DNA from: Symbiotaphrina buchneri
Taxonomy: Eukaryota; Ascomycota; Symbiotaphrinales; Symbiotaphrinaceae
DNA length: 64,000 nucleotides
Reading direction: 5' to 3'
NCBI GenBank assembly: GCA_001599915.1
Contig: BCIG01000002.1
Span: 372,001-436,000, forward strand
The position numbers and the translations under genes were made by a program. Position 1 is the first letter of the stretch. Every line of letters begins with the position of its first letter. Positions 19,985 through 30,390 of the stretch are shown piece by piece. The notes beneath the pieces are model-generated. The model saw nothing but the letters and a program-made list of their open reading frames with translations, was not told the origin of the DNA and did not search any database.

Positions 19985-20160
19985 ATGTCTCCTTTCGCAG
20001 CGACCACCACAGTCTCCGCTCCGGCGGTCTCCAAGCCAGAGCAGGCTCCCGCCGAGCAGCAGCGCGGTAAGTGCACCTCAACTCACAGGCCCATCCTCAG
20101 AATCTTTCACTGACATAGACCCTCACAGGCCAAGCCGGCTGGGGCTGCACCGTCATGTAA
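19985..20160 (+). CDS. 37-residue CaaX peptide, candidate a-factor-type pheromone precursor
   Basis: Exon 1 (19985-20066) begins MSPFAATTTVSAP and is rich in Ala, Thr, Pro and Gln. A 62-nt intron with GTAAGT donor and CACAG acceptor leads to exon 2 (20129-20160), which ends in GQAGWGCTVM and a TAA. The total is 37 residues. CTVM is a CaaX box of the farnesyl-transferase type (terminal Met). Very short proteins with a disordered N-terminus and a CaaX end are the form of ascomycete lipopeptide pheromone precursors such as Neurospora mfa-1, whose box is similar (Cys-aliphatic-aliphatic-Met). The gene has a spliced, CT-rich leader and a long gene-free 3' side, as expected for a highly expressed small gene. 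What I see is the peptide, the intron and the CaaX box; the pheromone role is inference. The alternative is a conserved prenylated peptide with another task. Confidence 0.7.
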
Positions 20161-21584
20161 ACATCCCGTGACCGGCCCGGTCCCGCGCTCTCGCCGCTGA
20201 GCGTCGAGTCCGGGGGCAGCTGCGGCTCGCCACCTCGCTGCGTTTCTCGTCTGCGCATTTGTCCTTCAACATGTCAACTCCGGCCGCAGGCTGAACGATG
20301 CCGAACTCGTCTGAGCAACATACACACTATCGAAGATGGACCTATGCTCTCCTCGCATCTTCGATAACGAGTCCAATATTCTCCTGTAGCCTACGGATGT
20401 GCTCACTGCGCGTGCTTGTCGGCGAAACCGCATCTCCCCTCTCTCTTTGTCCACAGCGTTGAGTAAATGGATTGGGTCCCACGTCATGTTTCTGCATCGA
20501 TGCAAGCTTGCCTCACATACTGTTTCTACGTTCCTTAATGCTTTTCGCTTCTTTCACGCTTGCCCGCCGGGACGCCTGCGGGATTTCTCTACCCCGAGCC
20601 AGCTGCCCTCTACCGCTTCCCTCTTCGTCGTTTGCTTTTCTGTCAAGTGTGCTGGCCTACGGGCTGGCTCGCTGGATGGAGGGCTGCATTGAGGGATGGT
20701 GATCTGGGGGTTTGCATGCGCTGTTTTGTCATGTCTCTAGAATACTGGCGCTGTCCTGTGCGAGCAGGATGAGTTGCGCAGAATTGATGGCTTTGCAATA
20801 TTGAAAGTAGTCTTGTGACTGGCCCCCGATACTGCTTGATTGTGACTAATGAGACTTCAAACGATTTGTTCTATGCTACGCCGTTTCATGCATTGCAATC
20901 ATCATCCATCCCCTTCTATTCATGAATTCCCGATGTAAAGCAGAAAGAGCACGGGCGATGTATGTATGTACTAACAAAGTACCTCCACTGAGTTCCTTCT
21001 GTCCGCCAAATGCGTGCACCTTCCTGCATTGTGTCTGTGCCGGCAACGTTCGCGCTTGGCATAGTCCGCTGGGACCTCCTGGACCATATCCCAGAACGGC
21101 AGGACCACAACAACCACCAGAACGGCAACAGCAGGCACGCGTCCGTCCTTGCATCCCGCGCAGCAAAAAGAATAAAGACAGGAAAATAAACCGCATCACC
21201 TGCAACAAGCCAACAACCAGTCAAACAAAAGAGCAAAAAATTCCAGACAGCACCCCTCTCAGCCGAAGCTTTGAAGGGCAGGTGTTCTGGCGAAAAACGC
21301 CCCGGACGGAGTTTTTGCTCGGCGGGCCCCGGACGACTCGAACCGCGAGCACCTGGAGCACTGGGTACGAACAGTGAAACAGGTGTTTAATCGAGGCGCT
21401 AGACCACTGAGTCACCTCAGTGGGTTCACTGTTGCCATGAACGAGTGAGATGCAAGGGCGAACCCCTACACCACGCCCGCCATACCTCTCCGACGGAAGA
21501 TATGGTCCTTTTGCATTATTTATAGGCATGGTCGGGTTGTAGCTGCCTCCCTGCCGCCGCTGTTGGGAGGCCGGCTGAATCAGC
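20161..21584. other. Gene-free region, 1.4 kb
   Basis: 3' side of the CaaX gene and of the helicase. No protein-coding gene was seen. A tRNA-like Pol III unit on the minus strand lies at about 21289-21425 and is listed separately. Confidence 0.5.
21289..21425 (-). ncRNA. tRNA-like Pol III unit or tRNA-derived relic
   Basis: On the minus strand an A-box-like GACTCAGTGGTCTAGCGC (about 21413-21396) is followed by a B box GGTTCGAGTC (about 21344-21335) and then a T5 run in GGCGTTTTTCGCC (about 21301-21289). ACCTG and CAGGT could form an anticodon stem with an intron-sized insert. However, the T stem and acceptor stem do not pair, so this is not an intact tRNA. It may be a decayed intron-containing tRNA, a tRNA-derived SINE head, or another Pol III RNA. 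The 5' end contains the hairpin CCACTGAG/CTCAGTGG. Confidence 0.35.
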
Positions 21585-24500
21585 TCAGCGGTCCATACCG
21601 TCCCACATGACGAGGCGTCTGCAGACGGACACGAGGTGGCCTTCTTTGGTGCGCTCGTCTTCGAGGTTTAGACCTGGGTCTTCCACCTTCCTCGCCAGCA
21701 CCTCGTCGAGAAGTATCCTCAACCGCGAAACGAGCACACCGATACGAGCCCACCCACGCAAACGGAACCAGCCGTCAACGACGAGGCCGCGTCCCAGAGT
21801 GTCGACAGCCGGAGGGGACGCTGAGAAGAGGAGCAGGGTGTATGGGGAGAAGGCTGTTGCAAAGATTAGCTATGGCCGTTCTTCGCTCGGTGGGAGGGAA
21901 CAACATACGTGTCAGCTCTCGGATGAAGACCTTACTGGTAGAGACTTTGGTCCACCAGCTGACCCCTATAATTCCGTCGCGGAAGCCCTTAGCATCGAAG
22001 AGCGTACTTCCTGGATGCACAAAGACCCGTCCACTGTCTCGAGTGAAATACTTGATGGTTCGCGCCTCTGGGTCCAAGGCGACTGCGCCAGTCACACTTG
22101 CGGCAAACTTTGCCTCCGGTAGCTCGATCCTTGCTATTTGCGGAGTAAATGATGCTGCCACTAAAGCACGTAACAGGGCTTCGTTATCATTCTGAGCATT
22201 CAGTGATGGTGATGCTGAAGGATTCCGCGCGTACTCCGGTGCAAGGAAACCTGTCTCTACAAGAGATGATGCGTACTGTATCCGGTTCGTCGCGATATCC
22301 TGCAGTGTTTGCTGGGACAGAAAGTTCTCGTCACACCAAGCGCGCATAGATCCGTAAGACTGCCCGGAAGACCGCAGTTTAGACCATTGGTTGAAAGCGT
22401 TGAGGTCAGCGAAGAGATCTCCGTTATTCATGTTCGTGAATGATGACCGCGCCGCTTTAGCAGCTTCTCGAGCCGTTGAGGGTGAAACGAATGGGGGTTT
22501 GACCGTGAGGATTGACGCGATCGTCAAGCAGGAATCGAGGCAACTGAATATCGCGCCATATACAAGAAGCTTTCCACACCGAAGGTCGGCGGGGATCAGG
22601 GCAAGGTGCTGACCCAACGCAGTGAGCTGATCATCCTCAGTAACTCCCATTTGCGCAAGCAGATCCAAAGCCCCTTCAACAGCTTGGGTATCTGGAGGGG
22701 TTATGGCACTAGCGAGAAAGCTTCGAACATCCAGTATATCCATCGCCTTCACAGAGAGACATAATTGTTCAAGCGGGACACGTTTTATTTCCGGAAGAGG
22801 CCGTTCAGGCATTTTGGTCATTTCGGCGTTCCGCGTGTACAGTTTGTAGCATTTTCCTGCGCTCACTCGACCAGCTCTGCCGCGTCTCTGTTTACAAGCA
22901 GCCCTGGATGCCCATACTTCTTCCAGCTTCACCATGTTATTGTAGGGATCAAAGCTTGTCTCCTTGACTCGACCAGTGTCGATAACTGCGACGATGTCTG
23001 GAATAGTGATAGAAGTTTCCGCCACATTGGTTGCAGCGATGACTTTTCTCTTTCCTTTTGGAGCTGGAGGAAACACTCGGCGCTGTTCTGCTGGAAGAAG
23101 AGAAGCGTGCAGTGGAAGCCCATATACCCCAGGGATAATACGCAAGGAATCGAGTGTTCGATTGATCTCAACCGTACCTACCAGAGTATTAGATGATAGA
23201 CTGAGGACGACGCTGAAGCCTTGAATTCAAAGCGGCTGATTTCAGAGACGACTTACCGGGAAGGAAAATCAGTATACCTCCATCACTGTCCCCCAATTCC
23301 AGATCGATTTGTCTGACTGTCTGCGCAATTAGATCGTAATTAAGCCTCATACCGATGGTCTGGACCGTTTTCGCTAACGATTGTTCCGCCTGCTCTTCGT
23401 CTTCATAATCATCATCTTCTTCTCTCCTGCGACCTTTGCCGCCCCTGAAACCTGTCATACTGATGATATCATCCAGATAGTAGTCTTCCACCGGGAATGT
23501 CCTGCCTTGTATTTCCACCCTACCGACAGCAGCCTTTCCACCAAAATAGGATTCGAAAATTTCCGCATCAAGAGTGGCACTCATCAGTATGACTTTCAGG
23601 TCCTTACGCTTCTGCAGCACTTCTTTGAGCAAGATAAGGAGGAAGTCGGTATCCAGGCTTCTTTCGTGTACCTCATCAACAACAACATGACTGACATCTG
23701 CCAGCGCAGCAAGGAGTCCATTCGCCCGTTCTGCCAATTCATCTGTTCCTTTCGGGTGACTAGCACCGCCAGCAGTCTGCAGCCGACGAAGCAACACCCC
23801 GGTAGTGACGAAGGTAATCTTTGTCATGCCGGGGGTGACCTTGGACTCCCCTCTGATCACATAGCCGACCTCGGTCCCCACCTTCGAAGACCTCTCTTCG
23901 CTGACGCGGTCAGCTAAACCAAGAGCAGAAATCCTGCGAGGCTGTGTACAAACAATATTTGCAGCACTGCCAAGCTTGCGTTGTATCATATCATCAAGGA
24001 CGAACTGGACCGACTGAGTTGATTTGCCGGAGCCTGTCTCTCCAGATATGATAGTCACGGCATGTGAAGCCACAGCGTCGACGATGGCGTCTTGAAGTTG
24101 CCATGCCGGTAGAGAACGCCTGCTTGCAAGTATCTTCTGTTGAGCTGGTGTGCGCTGCTTTGCGTCCCATTCTGCAAGAATCGCCAGACTGCCATTTGTG
24201 CCAGATCTCCAGTCGATAGGTTTGGGCAGTCTATGCCGTCTTTGAGATCGAAATGGGGTTGCCACGCTCGTTGCTTCACCAACCGAAGAGCCCACTGACG
24301 AGACTTCTTTCAGTTTACCCGGTCTTTCAATGATCTCCGGTAGATTGTTCTCCAGCCAATCAACGAGGTTGAAGATCATCTGTTCCCCAAGAAGATGATC
24401 CTTGGCGTGCTGCAGAGCTCTCTTGATGATACTCAAGCGGATGTACGCGGGCAGCCCATCCCTGTGGACAGACATTACCGGCAACGCGTGTGGATAATGA

Positions 24501-25944
24501 GAAGCTGGCTTTCTCACTCTGAGGGTAAAGGATTGCTTCAGGTTGGCAGGTTCAAGCTTGATCTCTGCAGCATCTGAGGAAATTCGCCGGTAGCGTTCCC
24601 CGAAAATCGCTTCCAAGGTCGTCATTTCCTCCTGCCAAATATCTACAGAATTCTCTTCATCAATAGTCAGGCCATTCATCTGTGTGGAGACACCTTCTTG
24701 CCTGCCACCGGTAAGCAACAACATTTGTAGCGCTTCGGCCGTCCTTCCTTCCTCTCCACCATGTTGGTCGAGCAACTTAGCGCAAAGCTCAGCAGCGTAG
24801 CCTGCCTCGGATAGGCGCCTTATGATAGCTTCTCTTTTCAAATTCCCGCTGGCAATACTTATGCCAGCAGCGTACCCCTCTGGAAGACTCCAATTTGGTA
24901 GATCATCTTCTGGCACGTGCACCAGCAGCCATTCGAGCGTTTCCTCTCTGTCTTTACACTCATTGACTGCTTCCTCAACATGGCTCCTTCGGAAGCCCAG
25001 ATCGCTCAGTTCACGTATGATATTAGACGCCTTCTCGCGGGGCATGCGAATACCGTGTGGATTCCATACCGCGTAATCCCGCACAAGCTGCTCGACCTCA
25101 GCTCTCATCCGCTTGCCCATCTCCACCTTAGGGACTCGGGCCCAGCCTTTAGAAACTCGGCCAAGAGGTATCCCGCCCGGACCAACAGGTTGGGCTTCTT
25201 CCTTGGCCTTTTGCTTTTCCCTTTCATCCCTTTTCTTGGCCATAGTCGCTTGGGCCTCCTCTCTCTCTCGCTTTGCCTGAAATGGATCTGCTTCGTACAT
25301 CCATCCCCTCCCCTCCTTCACATCCTGCTTTTTCAGCTCTTGAAACTCGCCTTTCCACAAGTCACGGTATGTCGGCGGCAACATCATATGAATGTTCTTC
25401 ATACTGCAGACCCGGAACAGCGCGAATGCCGCGGCGAAGTGCCTGGCTTCGACAGCTGTGGGCTGAATAGCGAGGTGCTTATGGGTTGGCGGAAGCTTGA
25501 AAGGTGGTAAAGGTGTGGTTTCTCTTGTTTTAGGGTTCGTCGCCTTTAGGATGACCATCGAAGAAAAGCCTTCCGGGGTTTTGGTCTAAAGAGGACATTG
25601 TAAGCCTGTGCTCAAAGCTACCCATAGATTAGGGTCCAACATACCATTGTATACTCCGGCTTCTCCCACTTTTGCTTTTGACAATGCTCTGAGAGCAGAT
25701 TCACGGGCAATTTGCCCGTCCATGATGCGCCGCCGATAAGAGCCCTTGTGTCCGGTCTCTTGGGTGCTTCTCCCGCCAGTGCGGGCCCAGAAGTTGTATT
25801 TGATTGTGGCGGCTCTGTATTTTTCGTTTTTGGCTTCGCGTTGCCGAAGACAATGAAGCTATCATCAGGGGCGTCGGTGGGTTTGGGCTTGGGAGCTGCC
25901 TTCTTGGAGCTTCCTCCACCGCTGGACTGTCCTTTCTTCGGCAT
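21585..25944 (-). CDS. DExH-box RNA helicase, YLR419W/DHX57-DHX29 type
   Basis: ATP-dependent RNA helicase of the DEAH/RHA group, 1,388 residues in four exons (25944-25645, 25585-23257, 23177-21909, 21853-21585), all in phase. N-terminal low-complexity basic region; a UBA-like part with SDLGFRRSHVEEAVNE; an RWD-like domain around residue 415 (EEMTTLEAIFGERY). Helicase motifs: GETGSGKST (I, ~residue 612), TQPRRISA (Ia), DEVH (II, ~732), SATLD (III), NVAETSITIPD (V) and QRRGRAGR (VI, ~974). Winged-helix/ratchet and OB regions follow. The domain order matches yeast YLR419W and animal DHX57 and DHX29, the latter a ribosome-associated factor. It starts 337 bp from the divergent HNT3 gene, so the two may share a promoter. 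Confidence 0.92.
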
Positions 25945-26281
25945 ACTGGCCGATGCACTCTTCCTTTGTACTGTACGTACGTGACGGATCCATAAGGTTG
26001 AGGGGAAGTGGCTCAAGGAAAGAGAGCGGCCATGTGAGATGGGTTATCGGAAGCATCGACTGTTTGCGAGCGCGACATTCTCCGCCAAAGATTTTGGGAT
26101 TTCACAAGGCTGAACAAGCGGAGCGCTAGTCGTCATCCCGCCGTCGCCCGTGCCCACGCTTCTCCGCATTAAAGGCATGTAACAATCGTCTCTGCCTTCA
26201 GTTTCCCGTTTCATTCTACAACGGCACTGCTCAGCATACACATTCTTTTGGTCTAATAGAAACCTTCTACGGCCTCTGATC
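25945..26281. promoter_or_regulatory. Divergent promoter region, helicase / HNT3
   Basis: 337 bp separate the two start codons and must hold both promoters. No sharp TATA box or repeat stands out. Confidence 0.4.
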
Positions 26282-27200
26282 ATGGCCCACGCTCAAGAGA
26301 AGGGCGATCAGCCCGACGCTATCGATGATTCAGAGATCTCTGGCACCGCTGTTCCTAGACCCCAGAATGCATGTATGGTACAACTCCCCAGGCACAGTCC
26401 TGGGATCTAGCCAACCTTCTGTGCTGACCGACGCTGCAGTCGCCGAGCTGATGTCTCGCAAGCCTGGACACAAATCGTCCTCCTCTAAATACCACAAGCA
26501 TCCTTCTTCCGCCCATGCGACACTAGAATTCTCTGGGCGAATGGGCCTGGGAGCCTACATTGCCAATCCCACGGCTTTTCCGCCCAGCCGAGTCATTTGC
26601 CACAACCACGATTTCGTCGTCATCCATGATATGTACCCAAAGTCTGCTGTCCACACATTACTTCTCCCACGCGACCCCTCCAAGACACTCCTCCACCCAT
26701 TTGACGCCCTCGCGGACCCTGTCTTCCTCTCCGCCGTACAGTCTGAAACGGCGAAACTCCGCAAACTGGTTGCGTCTGAGCTACGAAGACGATATGGGAA
26801 ATTCTCGGCACAGGATCGCGCGCGGAATAAGGCTCTAGGAGCCGCTGATGGGGATATGCCTGAGGACGAGCTGCCAGCGGGCAGAGACTGGGAGAAGGAG
26901 GTGCTGAGTGGAGTCCATGCGAGCCCATCCATGTCACATCTGCATATACATGTGTTGAGCAAAGATCGCGTCAGCGACTGCATGAGACATCGGAAGCATT
27001 ACAACAGTTTTGCGACTGAGTTCCTGGTGCCGGTGGAAGATTTTCCACTGGACAAATGGGACAAGAGGAGGCACCCCGGAAGGGAGGGCTATCTGGACAG
27101 GGATTTGATATGTTGGAGGTGTGGAAAGAACTTCGGAAATAGATTCAAGGCGCTCAAGGACCATTTGAATGATGAGTTTGAGGAGTGGAAAAGGGAGTAA
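26282..27200 (+). CDS. hnt3: Aprataxin-like DNA deadenylase (Hnt3)
   Basis: Removes AMP from abortive 5'-adenylated DNA ends during ligation repair; nuclear. Two exons (26282-26372, 26440-27200) with a 67-nt intron encode 283 residues. A HIT domain begins near FSGRMGLGAYI, with the catalytic histidine motif HLHIHVLS at about residues 196-203. The C-terminal zinc finger is of the C2HE type: CWRC (about residue 252), then FKALKDHLNDEFEEW supplying His and Glu. This combination of HIT plus C2HE is specific to aprataxin/Hnt3. There is no FHA domain, as usual in fungi. The internal insert between HIT strands (RNKALGAADGDMPEDELPAG) is typical of fungal members. Confidence 0.93.
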
Positions 27201-27521
27201 CATACGAGCTCTGCCCACTACCCGCCCATGCTGGGAGCATAGTACGAGCTTGGCCAGTGTTTTGAAGCATCTTGAGCGAAGCATAGGCGTTACGTATGGA
27301 AATCTGAGAGCATCAATGCGGGAGTCTACAAGGTGCTTGTTCAATCAGATTGAGAGCCTCATGGGATCATACATTAGACTGCGTAATCGATATAAAGGAT
27401 ATCCATGGCCCAGCAAAAACAGGGGTATTGATAAAAAGCGAATAATGCGACCAAAGCAAAATGGGACCTTTGTCACCATTGAACGCTGCTGAGTAGACCT
27501 CACACATGATACCCTATGAAG
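27201..27521. other. Convergent 3' region, HNT3 / POT1
   Basis: 321 bp between convergent stop codons. No gene was seen; presumably the two 3' untranslated regions. Confidence 0.5.
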
Positions 27522-29710
27522 CTAAGGAATTCTTGTATCAAACATCCGCCACATTCTTTTCCAACCCATGTCATCTCCTCTGGTGGTTACTTTTGCTTTA
27601 ACGCCATATTCCTTGAGGCAGCACTCGAACGGGACTGAGGAAATTATTGTAAGACCGGTATTGGCCGTCTTCTGCGCGTTCTTCTTTCCAGCTTTATCAA
27701 CGACATCCTTGCGGACTGCGTTGGAGTCAACAGGCTTGAGAGGTCCGGCGAATGATTGCGAAGACATGGCATTCTTTCGCTCCTCAAGATCGCCCCAGAG
27801 GATCCAGAGCTTGTTCCGTAGATCATCCAAAGCTTTAGGATTCGCACGAAGACTATTAAAGATGGTCAGTATGTGTCTATGTCGTTTGCTTGGATGCAGC
27901 TCATTGGACTCACTCTTCAGCATCACTACCCAATAGCATCACGGCATCTTGCTCCGCAACCAATATCTTCATCCTTTCGCGCTCGACACCAGGGACTGGC
28001 GGACTTGCATCCTGGACCAGGAGATAGAACCGCCACTCCCACCTGTAGCGAGGTGTCTTGCGACCATTCGAGTAGGGCAAGCAATCTGAGTCAGATTCAG
28101 GTTCAGAGCCATCGACATCTGAAAGGGTTTCATATTCGGATATTTTCGTCCGAATGGCGAAGTCCTGAAGATTATGCGGGAAGAAATCCACCACTGTTGC
28201 TCTTATTCTCCACTGCACATTCTGAAATGGTAGCTGATATTGAGTTTCATTTGGTGTTGTGGTGTAATGTGATTCTGCTTGCAAAATCTTGGATATTGGA
28301 GTTGTAGGGATGCCAGGATGACCGGATATCACTGCAGGCATCGGTCAGCCTCAGATGAATGTTTCGTGAAAGATATCTTACCATGCTCATTCACTGGACA
28401 ATCGGTAGGTGATACAATGTCTTTCGGCGTCTTCTGGTCGATTTTAATCTTGGGTTGCAGTGGGTCGTCATGCTGCTGCTTCTGCAGCTTCTGCTTTTTC
28501 TGAGCTCTCCGCTTTGAGCGCTTGTCATCTGTCTCGTTGTTCTTCCTTTTCAGACCTTGCTTTTCGCGAAGATCCTGGGTCTTCTTCTCATATTCCCTTT
28601 TCCGCTTTAGCAAGTCTCGCACCCTCGAATCGTCGTCATCAAGCACGACAACGTCTATTCTATCGCGGAAATTCCCTCTGTCAAACATTGTGCCCTCAAT
28701 AAGCTTCGGTTGACTCTGCTTGATCCGTACATTCCGCAGCAGTATGTAGTCATCCTCCTTCACCAGTTGCCGTGCTTGATCCGCGTATGTATCGAAACAA
28801 GTGACTTGCAGAGTCATCTGTCCCCACGGTCCCGTCCACCCTTTCCGGTTTTCTGATGCGCGCGGGGCGTAACCATACTCGTCCCCGTCACGATAGACCG
28901 GTCCGCTCTCATCGACAACCGCAGAGCCATAGTCATACAGCAAGTGGTTCTTTGTGTAGTCCGTTATGTACAGTTCGAATCTTCCCGATGTACTGGGAAA
29001 TCTTTTGACGACCTGTCCGACCAAGTCGTGAAATGCATCGAGCTGGACATCTTGTATTAGGGCAAATTTCTGCTTTGGTGGGAATTTCGCAGATGGCTGA
29101 TACGCAGGTGTAGATGCAGGGACTGGCTGGAGTGGTGCAGTAAAAGAACTCCTATCCTGAGAATTGCACAGAATCGTAGCATACTCTGAGAATGATGGCT
29201 GCGGAGGCCTTGTCTTTGGTGAAGCCAGATAAGGCAATGTACGTGATGGACCTCCAGACTCAAGTGGAATTGTACTTGCAGGAAAGACAATCCATTCCGA
29301 GCGGTAGTTGGAAATCACAACAACGTCACCGTTATATGACTTGATCTGCAAAAGCTCAGCAATGCCTATTCAAGTGTATTGCTGTATGTATTACCTGGAC
29401 CCTATGGATGAAGATCACGTCCCCTGTGCCGCGGACTTTCGGTAACTTGTCGGGTTCTTTGTTGAAGAACCTCACCTTCAGGCCAGCATCATAAGGTCCC
29501 AGAGAGAGGTCGACGATCGTGAAAGTGCACATCCAGTCTATTAAATGGTCAGTCAAGGCTGCCAAAAAGCCGACATATTACGCAACCTTTTCCCCTCGTG
29601 CTGCTTGGGGGCATGAAATCTGTTACCACCCCCATCAAGTCTATATCTTCGTTCCTCCGTGCCAAAGCATCTTTCAGCTTGATGACTCCCGGAGGAGCAT
29701 TCACCGCCAT
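27522..29710 (-). CDS. pot1: Pot1-type telomeric single-strand DNA-binding protein
   Basis: Shelterin component that binds the G-rich telomere overhang. Five exons (29710-29587, 29537-29395, 29345-28382, 28331-27914, 27852-27522) join in phase to 659 residues. The N-terminal OB fold begins at VIKLKDALARRNEDIDLMGV and continues through DWMCTFTIVDLSL and VRFFNKEPDKLPKVRGTGDV, the Telo_bind pattern. A second OB-like region follows (FHDLVGQVVKRFPSTSGRFE). A Lys/Arg-rich linker at about residues 370-410 probably carries the nuclear signal. The C-terminal third (WRIRATVVDFFP onward, then ALDDLRNKLWILWGDLEE and PFECCLKEYGVKA) fits the Pot1 C-terminal part that contacts Tpz1/TPP1. It lies 680 bp from the divergent importin-alpha gene. 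Confidence 0.85.
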
Positions 29711-30390
29711 CCTGACTGCCGATTTATAGGGGCAACACTGTCTGCAGATCAATACCAATGAATTGGCATGCTTGTGGCCTCGAGATTTTGGTAAAATGCG
29801 CCGTCTATGACAGGTCTGCTGCGCGTATGCAAACTACGCGCTGGACGCGTCGCAATAGAAGCAATCAACTATTCAATGTCCCAAGCGGCCGCAGATCCCA
29901 GGATCGCAGAAGTTCGGTTGGTAAGACAGAGCTACATATGTAGAAGGGAGTATATCGGAGTGTCTGTGCAGAAAGTCATCCGCCAGGACGCTGAATGGGA
30001 TCTTACCTGCATCCGTTTCTCGCACACTTCACGCACACGCGCCCGGTTGTCATGACGGGCTTCAAGGTTCCAAACTTACGTAGTTTGCGGCAAATACCGA
30101 ACGCCGCCCTGGCGCGAGAGAAAGGATTTCTATTTGCCCATTGGCTCGGTTAGGCTACCAACCAGAACGGAAGCGGCCTTACGCCTTTCGACCCTCCGTC
30201 TGCGAACCTCCAAAACTCCCCTCCAATCCATCGTGCTTCTGTCCAGCAGCAGCAACAACAACTCTCCTCCATCGCCCAACTTCTCCCGTTGGTCTCGCCA
30301 AGCTAAATCTGGTGGGATTCAAGAGACCTCTTCCCATCTAGGAGATCTAATACAGTCACGTCGCGTTTGATCTGATGCAGAAGTCTCGCC
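29711..30390. promoter_or_regulatory. Divergent promoter region, POT1 / importin alpha
   Basis: 680 bp between divergent start codons. The importin side ends in a CT-rich and CA-rich leader (about 30180-30390). No gene or repeat was seen. Confidence 0.45.
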
